This document shows, piece by piece, positions 33,255-42,302 of a stretch of DNA of 64,000 nucleotides. The position numbers and the translations under genes were made by a program. Origin of the DNA: Rugamonas apoptosis (GTDB lineage Bacteria > Pseudomonadota > Gammaproteobacteria > Burkholderiales > Burkholderiaceae_D); NCBI RefSeq assembly GCF_014042355.1, contig NZ_JACEZU010000003.1:62001-126000 (forward strand). Direction: 5' to 3'. The notes under the pieces are model-generated. The model ran no database searches, had not been told where the DNA came from, and saw nothing but the letters and a program-made list of their open reading frames with translations. Positions within the stretch are counted from its first letter, which is position 1. Each line of letters opens with the position of its first letter.

Positions 33255-34079
33255 ATGACTGCAATCGATACCGAGGAGGTGCTCGCCTTGTTGCGGACCG
33301 TGGGCGCATCCTTGTGTGACACTTTCTGGCAATTGGAACCGGTGGTGGAGCTGGATGAGATGGCGGCCGCCTTCCAGCGCATCGACGGTGCGGCGTCGGC
33401 CGCGTTGCGCTGCGGGCTGGCCGAACTGTATCCGCGCATCGGCTGGATGGAAGGGGAATTCGAAGGCGCCGACAGCGACGACGAGGAAGCCATCGCCTTG
33501 CTGGCGCGGGGCGAATACTGGATCTGCGACGCGATCGATGGCGCGCCCCAGTTCCTGCGCGCGTTGCCGAACTGGGCCATGTCGCTGACGCTGGTGCGCG
33601 AAGGCGTGCCCGTGTTCGTGGCCGTGTTCGACGCGGCCCATGACGAGATGTTCCATGCCGTATGGGGCGCTGGCGCCTGGTGCAACGGCAAGCCGGTGCG
33701 GGTGAACGAGCGCGAGAGCCACTACAACGGCGTGGTGGCCACCAGCCAGCCGCCGTTCGCCGTCAAACAGCCGCGCGCGGTGAGCAGGGCCGGCCATGCC
33801 CTGAGCGCCATGTTGCCGGACGTGGCGGCCGTGCACAACCTGGGCTGCACGTCGCTGCAACTGGCCTATGTGGCTTGCGGCCGCCTCGATGCGTTCTGGG
33901 AATTTGGCGAGGACGGCTTCAACTGCCTGGGCCCGGCGTTGCTGGTGCGCGAGGCGGGTGGCATGGTGACGCAGGTCGATGGCGCGCCTTATCGCCTGCT
34001 GTCAGCCGATATCGCGGCCGCGCCACCGCGGGTGCACGCATCCATGCTGCTGCGATTGCGGGAAGTGCTGGCGGCATAG
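33255..34079 (+). CDS. Inositol monophosphatase-like protein with an altered metal site
   Basis: 274 residues of the IMPase superfamily. The main metal motif is recognisable as WICDAIDGAPQFLRALPNWA near 94-114 (canonical DPIDGTxNF), and an acidic GWMEGEFEG precedes it. The second motif, usually WDxAA followed by LLVREAGG, reads FNCLGPALLVREAGG here, so the third metal-binding Asp is Asn. The Thr of DGT is also Ala. Activity may be reduced or changed. AAGGA sits 6 bp before the ATG. Divergent from the AraC gene. Confidence 0.82.
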   Translation: MTAIDTEEVLALLRTVGASLCDTFWQLEPVVELDEMAAAFQRIDGAASAALRCGLAELYPRIGWMEGEFEGADSDDEEAIALLARGEYWICDAIDGAPQFLRALPNWAMSLTLVREGVPVFVAVFDAAHDEMFHAVWGAGAWCNGKPVRVNERESHYNGVVATSQPPFAVKQPRAVSRAGHALSAMLPDVAAVHNLGCTSLQLAYVACGRLDAFWEFGEDGFNCLGPALLVREAGGMVTQVDGAPYRLLSADIAAAPPRVHASMLLRLREVLAA

Positions 34080-34106
34080 CGGCCGCCGCCAGCGCGAAGG
34101 CGGCAC

Positions 34107-34463
34107 TTAGCTGCCGTCTTCCTTGTCGCCTTGTCTGGCGCCGCTCTTGTCTTGTTGTTGCGAGCTGGCGCTGGCGCGCGCCTTGCCGTTCTGGCGCGCG
34201 GCCAGTTGCCGGTTCTCGCCGCCCTTGCGGCCGATTTCCGCCATGTGTTCCCGGTCGCGGCTGACCGCTTCGCCGCCTTTCTGGCCGGCGCGGCGCGCTT
34301 CCTCCGAATCGAACTCGTGCGCCGTGCCTTTCTGATGCGCGGCCTGGCCGCCCTTGCTGGCAATTTCGCGCTGCTGCGCTTCGCTCATGGCGGCAAAGCC
34401 GCGTTTGGCCGTGCCTTTTTGCGTGCCGCTCTTGCCTTGATCGCTACCGTGATTGCTGGCCAT
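34107..34463 (-). CDS. KGG-motif stress-induced protein
   Basis: 118-residue, very hydrophilic protein with three Lys-Gly-Gly repeats (EIASKGGQAAHQKG, RAGQKGGEAVS, EIGRKGGENR), the con-10/stress-induced acidophilic motif. Such proteins are induced by general stress and are probably disordered. ATG 34463 is fixed by a perfect AAGGAGG 7 bp upstream; the longer frame to 34652 has no support. Ends in a Gln/Ser/Lys-rich tail. Confidence 0.88.
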   Translation of the reverse strand: MASNHGSDQGKSGTQKGTAKRGFAAMSEAQQREIASKGGQAAHQKGTAHEFDSEEARRAGQKGGEAVSRDREHMAEIGRKGGENRQLAARQNGKARASASSQQQDKSGARQGDKEDGS

Positions 34464-34602
34464 ATCGACCTCCTTGGTCTTGGGTGAGTTGTGGTTCGCT
34501 GAGCACCGCGCCGCCCGCGAGGCGCGCACGTTCGGGCTGCTCTGCGTGGTTAGAGGCGGGACGCCGGCGGAAGTTCCAGTTCCTTGCGGCGCGGGCCACC
34601 GT

Positions 34603-35091
34603 TCAATGGGGCCGCTGGTCGGCGGGCTCGCCCGCATGACCGTCGCCGCCATGCATGCCGGCGTGCATCTGCTGCATCGTCTCCTGCTGGCGTTCGGTGG
34701 CCCTGGCCGCTTCCTCCGAGGCGCGGCGCATGGTGTCTTCGGCCACGGCCGTGGCCGAACGGCTCAGTTTGGGCATATGGGTTTCCGTGGCGCGCGCCAG
34801 GTCGTCGCAGGCGTGGGCCATGGTGTCGGCCAGCTTGCGCTGGTAGTCGCGCAGCGGGCCGTTGGCTGGGTTGAGCTTGCCGCCTAGCGCCGCGCCCAGT
34901 TCTGCCGCGTTGCCGCCGCTCAGTGTGCGCTGGTATATCTGCCCCAGGTCGCCCAGCATGTCGCGTGCCAGTTGTAAATTCAGTTCGCCGACCTTGTGCA
35001 GCGTGTCGAGCATGTGCTGGCTGACGTCGGTGGAATAGGTGATCAGGGCATCGCAATGCGAGCGTAATGCGGGAGTGACGAAGGTGTCCAT
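34603..35091 (-). CDS. Phasin family protein
   Basis: 162 residues, all helical and amphipathic, matching the Phasin_2 type: TYSTDVSQHMLDTLHKVGELNLQLARDML, then a heptad-rich region to 130 and a His/Gly-rich end. Phasins coat PHA granules. Second phasin of the window, unlike the first in lacking a basic tail. It lies upstream of the KGG stress gene on the same strand, 139 bp apart. Confidence 0.85.
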   Translation of the reverse strand: MDTFVTPALRSHCDALITYSTDVSQHMLDTLHKVGELNLQLARDMLGDLGQIYQRTLSGGNAAELGAALGGKLNPANGPLRDYQRKLADTMAHACDDLARATETHMPKLSRSATAVAEDTMRRASEEAARATERQQETMQQMHAGMHGGDGHAGEPADQRPH

Positions 35092-35192
35092 GGCATATCC
35101 TCAAGCTGGCGGGTGCAAAGGTCCGGCGGCGCCGGACGGCAAATGCAGACTTGGGATAGACGGCGGCCGAGAACGGAAGTTCCGTGGCCGCG

Positions 35193-35244
35193 AAAAAAAA
35201 GAGGGGAGGGACGCCGCACCGCGCGTGCTGGCGGTGGTGCGGCG
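35193..35244 (-). terminator. Probable terminator of the CurA-like reductase gene
   Basis: On the minus strand CGCCGCACC pairs with GGTGCGGCG (35236-35244 and 35212-35220, 15-nt loop), and a run of eight T follows 11 nt later (35193-35200). The distance between stem and T run makes it less certain. Confidence 0.5.
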
Positions 35245-35257
35245 CCGGGGCGTGGGC

Positions 35258-36289
35258 TTAGTCCTGCGCCACCTGCAGCACCAGCTTGCCGAAGTTCTTG
35301 CCTTCAAACAGCATGTTGAGTGCTTGCGGGAATTGTTCGATGCCTTGCACGATGTCTTCCTTGCTCTTGATCTTGCCTTGCTTGAGCCACTGGCCCAGCG
35401 CGGCCACGCCCAGGTGGTAGCGGTCGGCGTAATCGAAGACGACGATGCCTTCCATGCGCGCCCGGTTGACCAGCAGCGACAGGTAGTTGGCCGGCCCTTT
35501 CACGGCGTCCGTGTTGTTGTACTGCGAGATGGCGCCGCAGATAACGATGCGGGCCTTCAGGTTGATACGGGTCAGCACCGTATCCAGGATGTCGCCGCCC
35601 ACGTTGTCGAAATACACGTCCACGCCTTGCGGACAATGCTGCTTGAGTCCATCGCGCACGGAACCGCCCTTGTAGTCGATGCAGGCGTCGAAGCCCAGTT
35701 CATTGACGACGAAATCGCATTTCTCCTTGCCGCCGGCGATACCCACCACGCGGCAGCCCAGTTGCTTGGCCACCTGGCCCACGGTCTGGCCCACGGCGCC
35801 GGCCGCGCCCGACACCACCACCGTCTCGCCGGCCTTGGGCTGGCCCGATTCGAGCAGGCCGAAATAGGCCGTCATGCCGGGCATGCCCAGCGTGTTGAGG
35901 TAAGTGGTCAACGGCGCCAGCGCCGGATCGACCTTGTAGAAGGCGCCCGCCTTGTCGTCGGCCGCGCCGATCCAGTAGCGCTGCACGCCCATGCCGCCCG
36001 ACACGTGGTCGCCCACGGCGAATTTGGGCGAGCGCGAGGCCAGCACCACGCCCACGCCGCCGGCCCGCATCACTTCACCGATGGCCACCGGGCGGATGTA
36101 GGACTTGGCGTCGTTCATCCAGCCGCGCATGGCCGGGTCCAGCGACAGGTACAGCACCTTGACCAGGATTTCGCCCTCGGCCAGTTCGCGCACCGGTTCC
36201 ACCACCTGCTGCCAGTCGCTGGCCTTGACCATGCCCACCGGGCGGGCGGCGAGGCGGAATTGCAGGTTCTCCAAGACGTTCGTTGTCAT
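35258..36289 (-). CDS. NADP-dependent medium-chain reductase (CurA/prostaglandin reductase-like)
   Basis: 343 residues of the zinc-independent MDR superfamily. Nucleotide fold VVVSGAAGAVGQTVGQVAKQLG near 153-174 with the AAGAVG motif, YKGGSVRDGL and FDNVGGD typical of enoate/alkenal double-bond reductases. It reduces activated C=C bonds with NADPH. E. coli CurA (about 345 residues) is the nearest known layout. Zinc ligands are lacking, as expected. Divergent from purU. Confidence 0.88.
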   Translation of the reverse strand: MTTNVLENLQFRLAARPVGMVKASDWQQVVEPVRELAEGEILVKVLYLSLDPAMRGWMNDAKSYIRPVAIGEVMRAGGVGVVLASRSPKFAVGDHVSGGMGVQRYWIGAADDKAGAFYKVDPALAPLTTYLNTLGMPGMTAYFGLLESGQPKAGETVVVSGAAGAVGQTVGQVAKQLGCRVVGIAGGKEKCDFVVNELGFDACIDYKGGSVRDGLKQHCPQGVDVYFDNVGGDILDTVLTRINLKARIVICGAISQYNNTDAVKGPANYLSLLVNRARMEGIVVFDYADRYHLGVAALGQWLKQGKIKSKEDIVQGIEQFPQALNMLFEGKNFGKLVLQVAQD

Positions 36290-36476
36290 TTTTTCTTCCT
36301 CTGTAAGGGTAGGTGGCGTCCACTATACCGCATAAATGCACGACCGTGCTATTTCCTGTTTTGTGACGCGAGCTTGTCCGCGGTCATGCTAATTTACCCA
36401 CTTTTTTACGGCAGGGCCTCAGGCATGCGACAATATCGCCCTTGTTCAGATAACCAATCATTGCCCAAACGCAGCC

Positions 36477-37346
36477 ATGACCCACCCCGAATACATTTTG
36501 ACTCTCTCCTGCCTGGACCAGCGCGGTATCGTTCATCGCGTATCGGGCTTCCTGGCCGCTCACGGCTGCAACATCATCGACTCGGCCCAGTTCGGCGATG
36601 GCGAGTCGCGCCTGTTCTTCATGCGCGTGCACTTCGCGCTGGAGGACAGCGCCGTGGGCGACGCGCTGCTGCGCGCCGATTTCACCGTGCTGGCGGCCGA
36701 GATGGGCCTGAACTGGGAACTGCGCGACGCCCGCTACAAGCCGCGCGTGATGCTGATGGTGTCCAAGATCGGCCACTGCCTGAACGACCTGCTGTTCCGC
36801 TACAAGAGCGGCCTGCTGCCGGTGGAGATTCCGGCCATCGTGTCCAACCACATGGACTTCTACCAGCTGGCGGCCAGCTACAACATCCCGTTCCACCACC
36901 TGCCGCTGGCCACCGGCGCGCCCAAGGAAGCCAAGGCCGCGCAGGAAGCGAAAATCATCGAGCTGATGGACACCCACGGCGTCGACCTGGTGGTGCTGGC
37001 GCGCTACATGCAGATCCTGTCGCCGGAACTGTGCGCGGCCCTGAAGGGCAAGGCGATCAACATCCACCATTCCTTCCTGCCCAGCTTCAAGGGCGCCAAG
37101 CCGTATGCGCAAGCCCACAACCGCGGCGTGAAGCTGATCGGCGCCACCGCTCACTTCGTGACGGGCGACCTGGATGAAGGCCCTATCATCGAGCAGGACG
37201 TGGAGCGGGTCGACCATTCGATGGATGCCGAGACGCTGTCGGCCATCGGCCGCGACGTGGAATGCGTGGTGCTGGCGCGCGCCGTCAAGTGGTTCGTCGA
37301 GCACCGCATCCTGCAAAACGGCGACAAGACCGTCGTTTTCAAGTAA
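36477..37346 (+). CDS. purU: Formyltetrahydrofolate deformylase
   Basis: 289 residues. An ACT domain (ILTLSCLDQRGIVHRVSGFLA) at 6-80 is followed by a formyltransferase-type hydrolase domain with HHSFLPSFKGAKPY (catalytic His) and the Asp in VTGDLDEGP. It cleaves 10-formyl-THF to formate and THF, balancing one-carbon units. Length is typical (280-290). Followed after 29 bp by yaeQ. Confidence 0.95.
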   Translation: MTHPEYILTLSCLDQRGIVHRVSGFLAAHGCNIIDSAQFGDGESRLFFMRVHFALEDSAVGDALLRADFTVLAAEMGLNWELRDARYKPRVMLMVSKIGHCLNDLLFRYKSGLLPVEIPAIVSNHMDFYQLAASYNIPFHHLPLATGAPKEAKAAQEAKIIELMDTHGVDLVVLARYMQILSPELCAALKGKAINIHHSFLPSFKGAKPYAQAHNRGVKLIGATAHFVTGDLDEGPIIEQDVERVDHSMDAETLSAIGRDVECVVLARAVKWFVEHRILQNGDKTVVFK

Positions 37347-37375
37347 TCGTTTATATCACTACAAAGATTCACAAG

Positions 37376-37918
37376 ATGGCCCTCAAAGCGACAATCTACA
37401 AAGCCGATCTGCAAATCGCGGACATGGACCGCAACTTCTACGAAGGCCAGGTGCTGACGCTGGCCCGTCATCCGTCCGAGACGGACGAGCGCATGATGGT
37501 GCGGTTGCTGGCCTTCGCCATCCACGCCAATGAGGCGCTGACCTTCACCAAGGGCTTGTTCGACGTGGAGGAGCCGGACCTGTGGCAGAAGGACCTGACG
37601 GGCGCCATCCAGCTGTGGATCGAAGTGGGCCAGCCGGACGAGAAGAAGCTGCTCAAGGCCTGTGGCCGTTCCGAGCACGTGGTGGTGTACAGCTACAGCG
37701 CCACCAGCCATATCTGGTGGAAGCAGCTGGCCAACAAGGTTGAACGGTGCAAGAACCTGACCGTGATTAACCTGCCGTCGGACGCCATGGCCGAGCTGGA
37801 AAAGATGGCCCAGCGCACCATGCAGCTGCAATGTACGATCCAGGATGGCCAGATCTGGCTGACGGATGGCACCACGACGGTGGAAATCGGCCGCGAAACC
37901 TTCAAGGGCGAACGCTGA
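37376..37918 (+). CDS. yaeQ: YaeQ family protein
   Basis: 180 residues, a PD-(D/E)XK-like fold protein of unclear role. Characteristic beginning MALKATIYKADLQIADMDRN, then RMMVRLLAFAIHA and DLWQKDLTGAIQLWIEVGQPDEKKLLKA, where D/E residues mimic a nuclease site. ATG 37376 chosen because homology begins there; the track is open 38 codons further. Probably cotranscribed with purU. Confidence 0.9.
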   Translation: MALKATIYKADLQIADMDRNFYEGQVLTLARHPSETDERMMVRLLAFAIHANEALTFTKGLFDVEEPDLWQKDLTGAIQLWIEVGQPDEKKLLKACGRSEHVVVYSYSATSHIWWKQLANKVERCKNLTVINLPSDAMAELEKMAQRTMQLQCTIQDGQIWLTDGTTTVEIGRETFKGER

Positions 37919-37989
37919 TCTATTCCTGAAAAGGACAGCATAAATCAAGTTCATCCAAGCTCGCCGCGTGGGGGAAATCCACGCTCGGC

Positions 37990-37995
37990 TATAAT
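37990..37995 (+). promoter_or_regulatory. Consensus -10 TATAAT just before the DUF2946 gene
   Basis: A perfect TATAAT ends 6 bp before the ATG at 38002, so a transcript from it would start at or next to the A of the start codon and be leaderless. No good -35 is seen 16-18 bp upstream. Confidence 0.45.
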
Positions 37996-38001
37996 CGACC
38001 C

Positions 38002-38412
38002 ATGTCCAGGAAAACGAATCTACGCGCGCTGCACATCTGGATCGCATGTCTTGCGATCCTCATGAACGCGCTCGCGCCTTCGATTTCCCATGCCGTCGCC
38101 TTCATGCAGGGCCAGCCCGCCACCTGGGAAATCTGCCGCACCACCATGCAGGCCGCACCGGCCGGCGATGTGGTCCAGGCCATGCTGGCCGATGGCGCCG
38201 ACCAACAGCAGGCGCCGCACAAGGCCATGTTCAGCATGGACGATTGCGGCTATTGCACACCGCACGCCGGCAGCTACGGCCTGCTGCCCACGCTCGTTTC
38301 CGGGCTGGGCCTGTTCAGCACCCACTCGATCCAACCTTTCCTGTTCTACCGCTCGCCCGCGCCGCTGACGGCGTGGTCGGCCTCCCGTCCGCGCGGTCCG
38401 CCCGCGGCCTGA
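38002..38412 (+). CDS. DUF2946 family protein, copper-module member
   Basis: 136 residues with an N-terminal signal or membrane helix (LHIWIACLAILMNALAPSISHA). DUF2946 proteins sit beside copper-uptake genes; the Cys/His patch here is MDDCGYCTPHAG near 80, a possible metal site. A second hydrophobic stretch (LLPTLVSGLGLFSTHS) follows. It heads the DUF2946-PCu(A)C-TonB receptor run. Function is inferred from context only. Confidence 0.75.
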   Translation: MSRKTNLRALHIWIACLAILMNALAPSISHAVAFMQGQPATWEICRTTMQAAPAGDVVQAMLADGADQQQAPHKAMFSMDDCGYCTPHAGSYGLLPTLVSGLGLFSTHSIQPFLFYRSPAPLTAWSASRPRGPPAA

Positions 38413-38610
38413 TCGCGGCCGCGCCCTGCGCGCCGCCGCTCCTCTCCCGTACCCGATTACCCTGGGCGCCTGATCGTCGATCGCCGCGCCTGAAATAGTG
38501 CCGCCCCCGTGCGGCTCCGCGCGTACCGCCGTCGTGCGCTCGCCGCTGTCCGCCCCAGGACACGCAGGCCCAGCACCGCGCACCGGCCCGTGCCGCCACT
38601 TGAAGAGAGA

Positions 38611-39063
38611 ATGAACATGAAAAAGCAAATGCTGACCTTCCTCGCGTCGATGACGCTCGCCTCCTGCGCCATGGCCCAGGTCACCGTGAAGGATGCCTGG
38701 ATCCGCGCCACCGTCCCCACCGCCAAGGCCACCGGCGCGTTCATGCAGTTGCAGTCGGCACGCGACGCGCGCCTGGTTGAAGTGCGCTCCAGCGCGGCCG
38801 GCGTGGTCGAGATCCACGAAATGGCGATGGAAGGCCAGATGATGCGCATGCACGCCGTCGCGGGCCTCGATCTGCCGGCCGGCAAAGCGGTGAACCTGGC
38901 CTCGGGCAGTTACCACGTGATGCTGCTGGACTTGAAGCGCCAGTTGAAGGAGGGCGACACGGTGCCCATGACGCTGGTGATCCAGAACCAGGACAAGAAG
39001 ACGGAAACGGTGTCGTTGTCGGTCCCGGTCAAGGCGCTCAACTACGCCGCGCCTAAACACTAA
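38611..39063 (+). CDS. Periplasmic copper chaperone PCu(A)C
   Basis: 150 residues with a Sec signal (MLTFLASMTLASCAMAQ). The PCu(A)C Cu(I) motif is present: HEMAMEGQMMRM near 72, then LPAGKAVNLASGSYHVMLL with the last His-x-Met. It delivers Cu(I) to cytochrome oxidase CuA or to other copper enzymes. ATG 38611 has GAAGAGAGA upstream; the track is open before it but is not conserved. Ends 16 bp before the TonB receptor. Confidence 0.92.
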   Translation: MNMKKQMLTFLASMTLASCAMAQVTVKDAWIRATVPTAKATGAFMQLQSARDARLVEVRSSAAGVVEIHEMAMEGQMMRMHAVAGLDLPAGKAVNLASGSYHVMLLDLKRQLKEGDTVPMTLVIQNQDKKTETVSLSVPVKALNYAAPKH

Positions 39064-39079
39064 GCCGACGGAGCCTGCC

Positions 39080-41359
39080 ATGACACATCGCATCCAGGTC
39101 AAACCGCTGGTCCTGTTATTGTCCCTGCTGGGCGCCGGCCATGCCGTGGCCGACGAAGCCCAGCCGATGACGGTGATCGCCATCAACGGCGGCCGTCCCA
39201 GCTCGCTGCCGACCCAGATTCCCACCACCATCGAAGGCATCACCGGCCCGCAGATCGAGGAGCGCATCAACGCCCTCGACAGCGAGGACGCCCTCAAATA
39301 CCTGCCCAGCCTGAACGTGCGCAAACGCTACGTGGGCGATTACGACCACGCCGTGCTGGCCAGCCGCGCTTCCGGCACCGGCAACAGCGCCCGTTCCATG
39401 GTGTACGCGGACGGCATCCTGCTGTCCAACTTGCTGGGCAACGGCGCCACCTACACGCCGCGCTGGGGCCTGGTTACGCCCGAGGAAATCGAACGGGTGG
39501 ACGTGCTCTATGGTCCATTCTCGGCCGCCTACGCGGGCAATTCCGTCGGCGCCGTGGTCGACTTCATGACCCGCATGCCGACCCGCTTCGAAGCCCACTT
39601 CAAGCTGTCCGGCTTCGGCCAGGCGTTCAGGCAGTACGGCACCGACGCCCATTACGTGGGCAAGCAGGGCAGCGCCTCCATCGGCGACCGCCAAGGCGCG
39701 TGGTCGTGGTGGCTGGACCTGTCGCGGCTGGACAGCAATGGCCAGCCCATCGCCTTCGCCAATAAACTGGTGAGCAAGGGCGTGCCCGGCAGCGCCGGCC
39801 TGCCCGTGACGGGCGCGCTGGCCGACCGCAATCCCATCAACCAGGATTGGCTGATTTTGGGCGCCACCAACCAGATCCACACCATCCAGGATCACGCCAA
39901 GGTCAAGCTGGCCTACGATGTGACGCCTGTGCTGCGGGCCAGCTACACGCTGGGCTGGTGGAAGAACGACGCCGAGCGCCACTCCGATTCCTACCTGCGT
40001 GATGCGGCCGGCAACGCCGTCTACACGGGCGACGACAAGAACCGCATCAACTTCGGCGGCAAGACCTACACCTTGCTGGCCTCCGACTTCGCGCCCAGCA
40101 TGGGCGACCTGGAACACATGATGCACGGCCTGTCGCTCAAGAGCCATAGCAAGGGCGTGTTCGACTGGGAACTGGCGGCCAGCCTGTACGACTACCACCG
40201 CGACCTGGTGCGCACCCCGACCGTGCTGGTGGCGAATGCGCAAACCAATGGCCAGGGCAATATCACCGATATGGGCGGCAGCGGCTGGAATACGCTGGCG
40301 CTGAAAGGCACGTGGCGCCCGGACGGCATGGCTGGCGCCCACATCGTCGATTTCGGCCTGCAGCGCGACAGCGCCAAACTGCGCACCCACGTGTTCAGCA
40401 GCGGCGACTTGCTGCACGCGGTGGACGGCACGCCGGTGTCCGACTTCAATGGCGACACCCGCCTGGAAAGCCTGTTCGGGCAGGATACCTGGCGTATCGC
40501 ACCGCTGTGGAAAGCCACGCTGGGCGCGCGGCTGGAGCGCTGGCAGGCGTTCGATGGCCAGGTCGGCGCCAAAGGCAAGCTGTTGCCGTTCACTGACCGC
40601 AGTGAAACGGCCTGGTCGCCCAAGGCGGCGCTGGCCTGGAACGCCACGGACGAATGGACCATGAAAGCCTCCACCGGCCGCGCCGTGCGCAATCCGACGG
40701 CGGCCGAGATGTTCCAGGGTTCTATCGTGGACGGCGATCTGCTCTATTCCAACCCCAACCTGAAGGCGGAAAAATCGTGGACCAGCGAGTTGACGGCCGA
40801 GCGCCTGAACGCCGATTCTAGCCTGCGTGCCACGCTGTTCCATGAGGTCACGCGCGATGCCCTGTATTCGCAGCCGCTGACGCCGACCGTCAACACGGTC
40901 CAGAACGTGGGCAAGATCCGCACCACGGGCGTGGAGTTCTCGCACCAGGCCGACAATGTGCTGCTGTCCGGCCTGAGCATCACGGACAGCCTGACCTACG
41001 CCGATTCGCGCATCGTCGCCAACGACGCCTTCTCGGCCAGCGTGGGCAAGCTGCAACCGCGCGTGCCGCGCTGGCGCGCCAACTTCCTGGCCGCCTACCA
41101 GGCCAACGCGCAGTGGAGCGGCACGTACGGTGTGCGCTACAGCGGCAAGCAGTACGGCACGCTGGACAACACCGACCCGAACGGCAATACCTACACGGGC
41201 GTGTCGAAGTTCCTGGTGATGGACGTGCGCCTGCGCTACCGGCTGGGCGCGCACTGGACAGCGTCGGCCGGCATCGATAACCTGAACAATGCCAAATACT
41301 GGGCCTACCATCCCTACACCCAGCGCACGCTGGTGGCGGAACTGAAGTACGACCTGTAG
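39080..41359 (+). CDS. TonB-dependent receptor of the copper module
   Basis: 759 residues. Signal peptide ends AGHAVA/DEAQ. The plug contains DALKYLPSLNVRKRY and VLYGPFSAAYAGNSVGAVV, and the barrel ends TLVAELKYDL. Association with PCu(A)C and DUF2946 suggests it takes up copper or a copper chelate (compare OprC and PcuA/B-type systems). The substrate is inference from neighbours. The 16-bp gap to PCu(A)C implies one operon, closed by a strong terminator. Confidence 0.88.
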   Translation: MTHRIQVKPLVLLLSLLGAGHAVADEAQPMTVIAINGGRPSSLPTQIPTTIEGITGPQIEERINALDSEDALKYLPSLNVRKRYVGDYDHAVLASRASGTGNSARSMVYADGILLSNLLGNGATYTPRWGLVTPEEIERVDVLYGPFSAAYAGNSVGAVVDFMTRMPTRFEAHFKLSGFGQAFRQYGTDAHYVGKQGSASIGDRQGAWSWWLDLSRLDSNGQPIAFANKLVSKGVPGSAGLPVTGALADRNPINQDWLILGATNQIHTIQDHAKVKLAYDVTPVLRASYTLGWWKNDAERHSDSYLRDAAGNAVYTGDDKNRINFGGKTYTLLASDFAPSMGDLEHMMHGLSLKSHSKGVFDWELAASLYDYHRDLVRTPTVLVANAQTNGQGNITDMGGSGWNTLALKGTWRPDGMAGAHIVDFGLQRDSAKLRTHVFSSGDLLHAVDGTPVSDFNGDTRLESLFGQDTWRIAPLWKATLGARLERWQAFDGQVGAKGKLLPFTDRSETAWSPKAALAWNATDEWTMKASTGRAVRNPTAAEMFQGSIVDGDLLYSNPNLKAEKSWTSELTAERLNADSSLRATLFHEVTRDALYSQPLTPTVNTVQNVGKIRTTGVEFSHQADNVLLSGLSITDSLTYADSRIVANDAFSASVGKLQPRVPRWRANFLAAYQANAQWSGTYGVRYSGKQYGTLDNTDPNGNTYTGVSKFLVMDVRLRYRLGAHWTASAGIDNLNNAKYWAYHPYTQRTLVAELKYDL

Positions 41360-41380
41360 GAATGGAAATACGACCTGTAA

Positions 41381-41416
41381 AGCAACATGCCCGGAGCGAT
41401 CCGGGCATGTTGCTTT
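41381..41416 (+). terminator. Strong intrinsic terminator after the copper TonB receptor
   Basis: A perfect 15-bp stem from AGCAACATGCCCGGA (41381-41395) and TCCGGGCATGTTGCT (41400-41414), GCGA loop, with a short TTT. The symmetrical sequence could also act on the other strand (A at its 5' side is short, so less likely). Confidence 0.8.
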
Positions 41417-41608
41417 CAGGGGGAGGGATTCCCGTGCCATGTGTGTCAATTATCTTTGTCGAGTTAAATATTTTGTATCATGTTTGCGCCGACCGTGCCA
41501 GCGGCGTGCCGGCGGCGCCGGTGCAATGAGGTATCATGCCGGCATCGCACCGCTTGGCGGCGCAACGTCACCCTGACCGGCCGCGCCGGTCAATCTCACT
41601 GGAATACC

Positions 41609-42259
41609 ATGCTGATCATCACCATCAAACAGGGCAAGGAAAAAAGCTTGCTGGCCGGCGAACCGTGGATTTACGCGTCCGCGATCGAAAAAGTGGACGG
41701 GAAGCCGCAGGAAAAAATGAAGCCCGGTTCGACTGCCATCGTGCAGACTTCGTCGCGCCAGTTCCTGGCCCGCGCCGCCTATAACTCGAAATCGCAGATC
41801 CGCGCCCGCGTGTGGAGCTTCCGCCAGGATGAGCCGATCGACCACGCGCTGATGAAGCGCCGCGTCAAGGCCGCCATCGAGAAGCGCGCCGCCAGCCTGC
41901 GCCAGGCGGCCGCCACGGCCCTGGTGCCGCTGGTGCTGGGCGAGGAGGATGGCTTGCCCGGCCTGCTGGTGGAGAGCTATGGCGGCCCGTCCGGCTACCT
42001 GATCTGCCGCTTCCAGGCTGGCGGCGTGGATGCGTGGAAGGTACCTATCGTGCAGGCACTGCTCGCGGAAACGGGTTGCAAGAATGTCTACGAGCGCTGC
42101 GACGAGCTGGTGCGCAAGGGCGAAGGCTTGCCACTGTTCTCGGGCGCCCTGGCCGGCGACGCGCCGCCCGACCGGGCCGAGGTGACGGACGCCAACCAGC
42201 GCTGGCAGATGGACTTGCGCACCGGTTTCGAATACCCCAAGACCCGCCAGCCACGCTGA
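41609..42259 (+). pseudogene. RlmI-like 23S rRNA methyltransferase fragment lacking the catalytic domain
   Basis: 216 residues matching only the N-terminal half of RlmI/YccW-type enzymes (normally about 396). The PUA domain (IKQGKEKSLLAGEPWIYASAIEKVDG; KSQIRARVWSF) and EEHEE-like middle domain (LGEEDGLPGLLVESYG; VYERCDELVRKGEG) are clear. The match breaks at LRTGFEYPKTRQPR, where relatives read HKTGYYLDQRDSR, the entry into the SAM-binding domain. After the stop at 42257-42259 no frame continues the methyltransferase. It either encodes an RNA-binding stub or is a decayed gene. ATG 41609 begins the homology. Confidence 0.75.
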
Positions 42260-42302
42260 CGCCAGGCGCCTGTTGCGCCCAAGTTCCATATAGTTAATTT
42301 TC

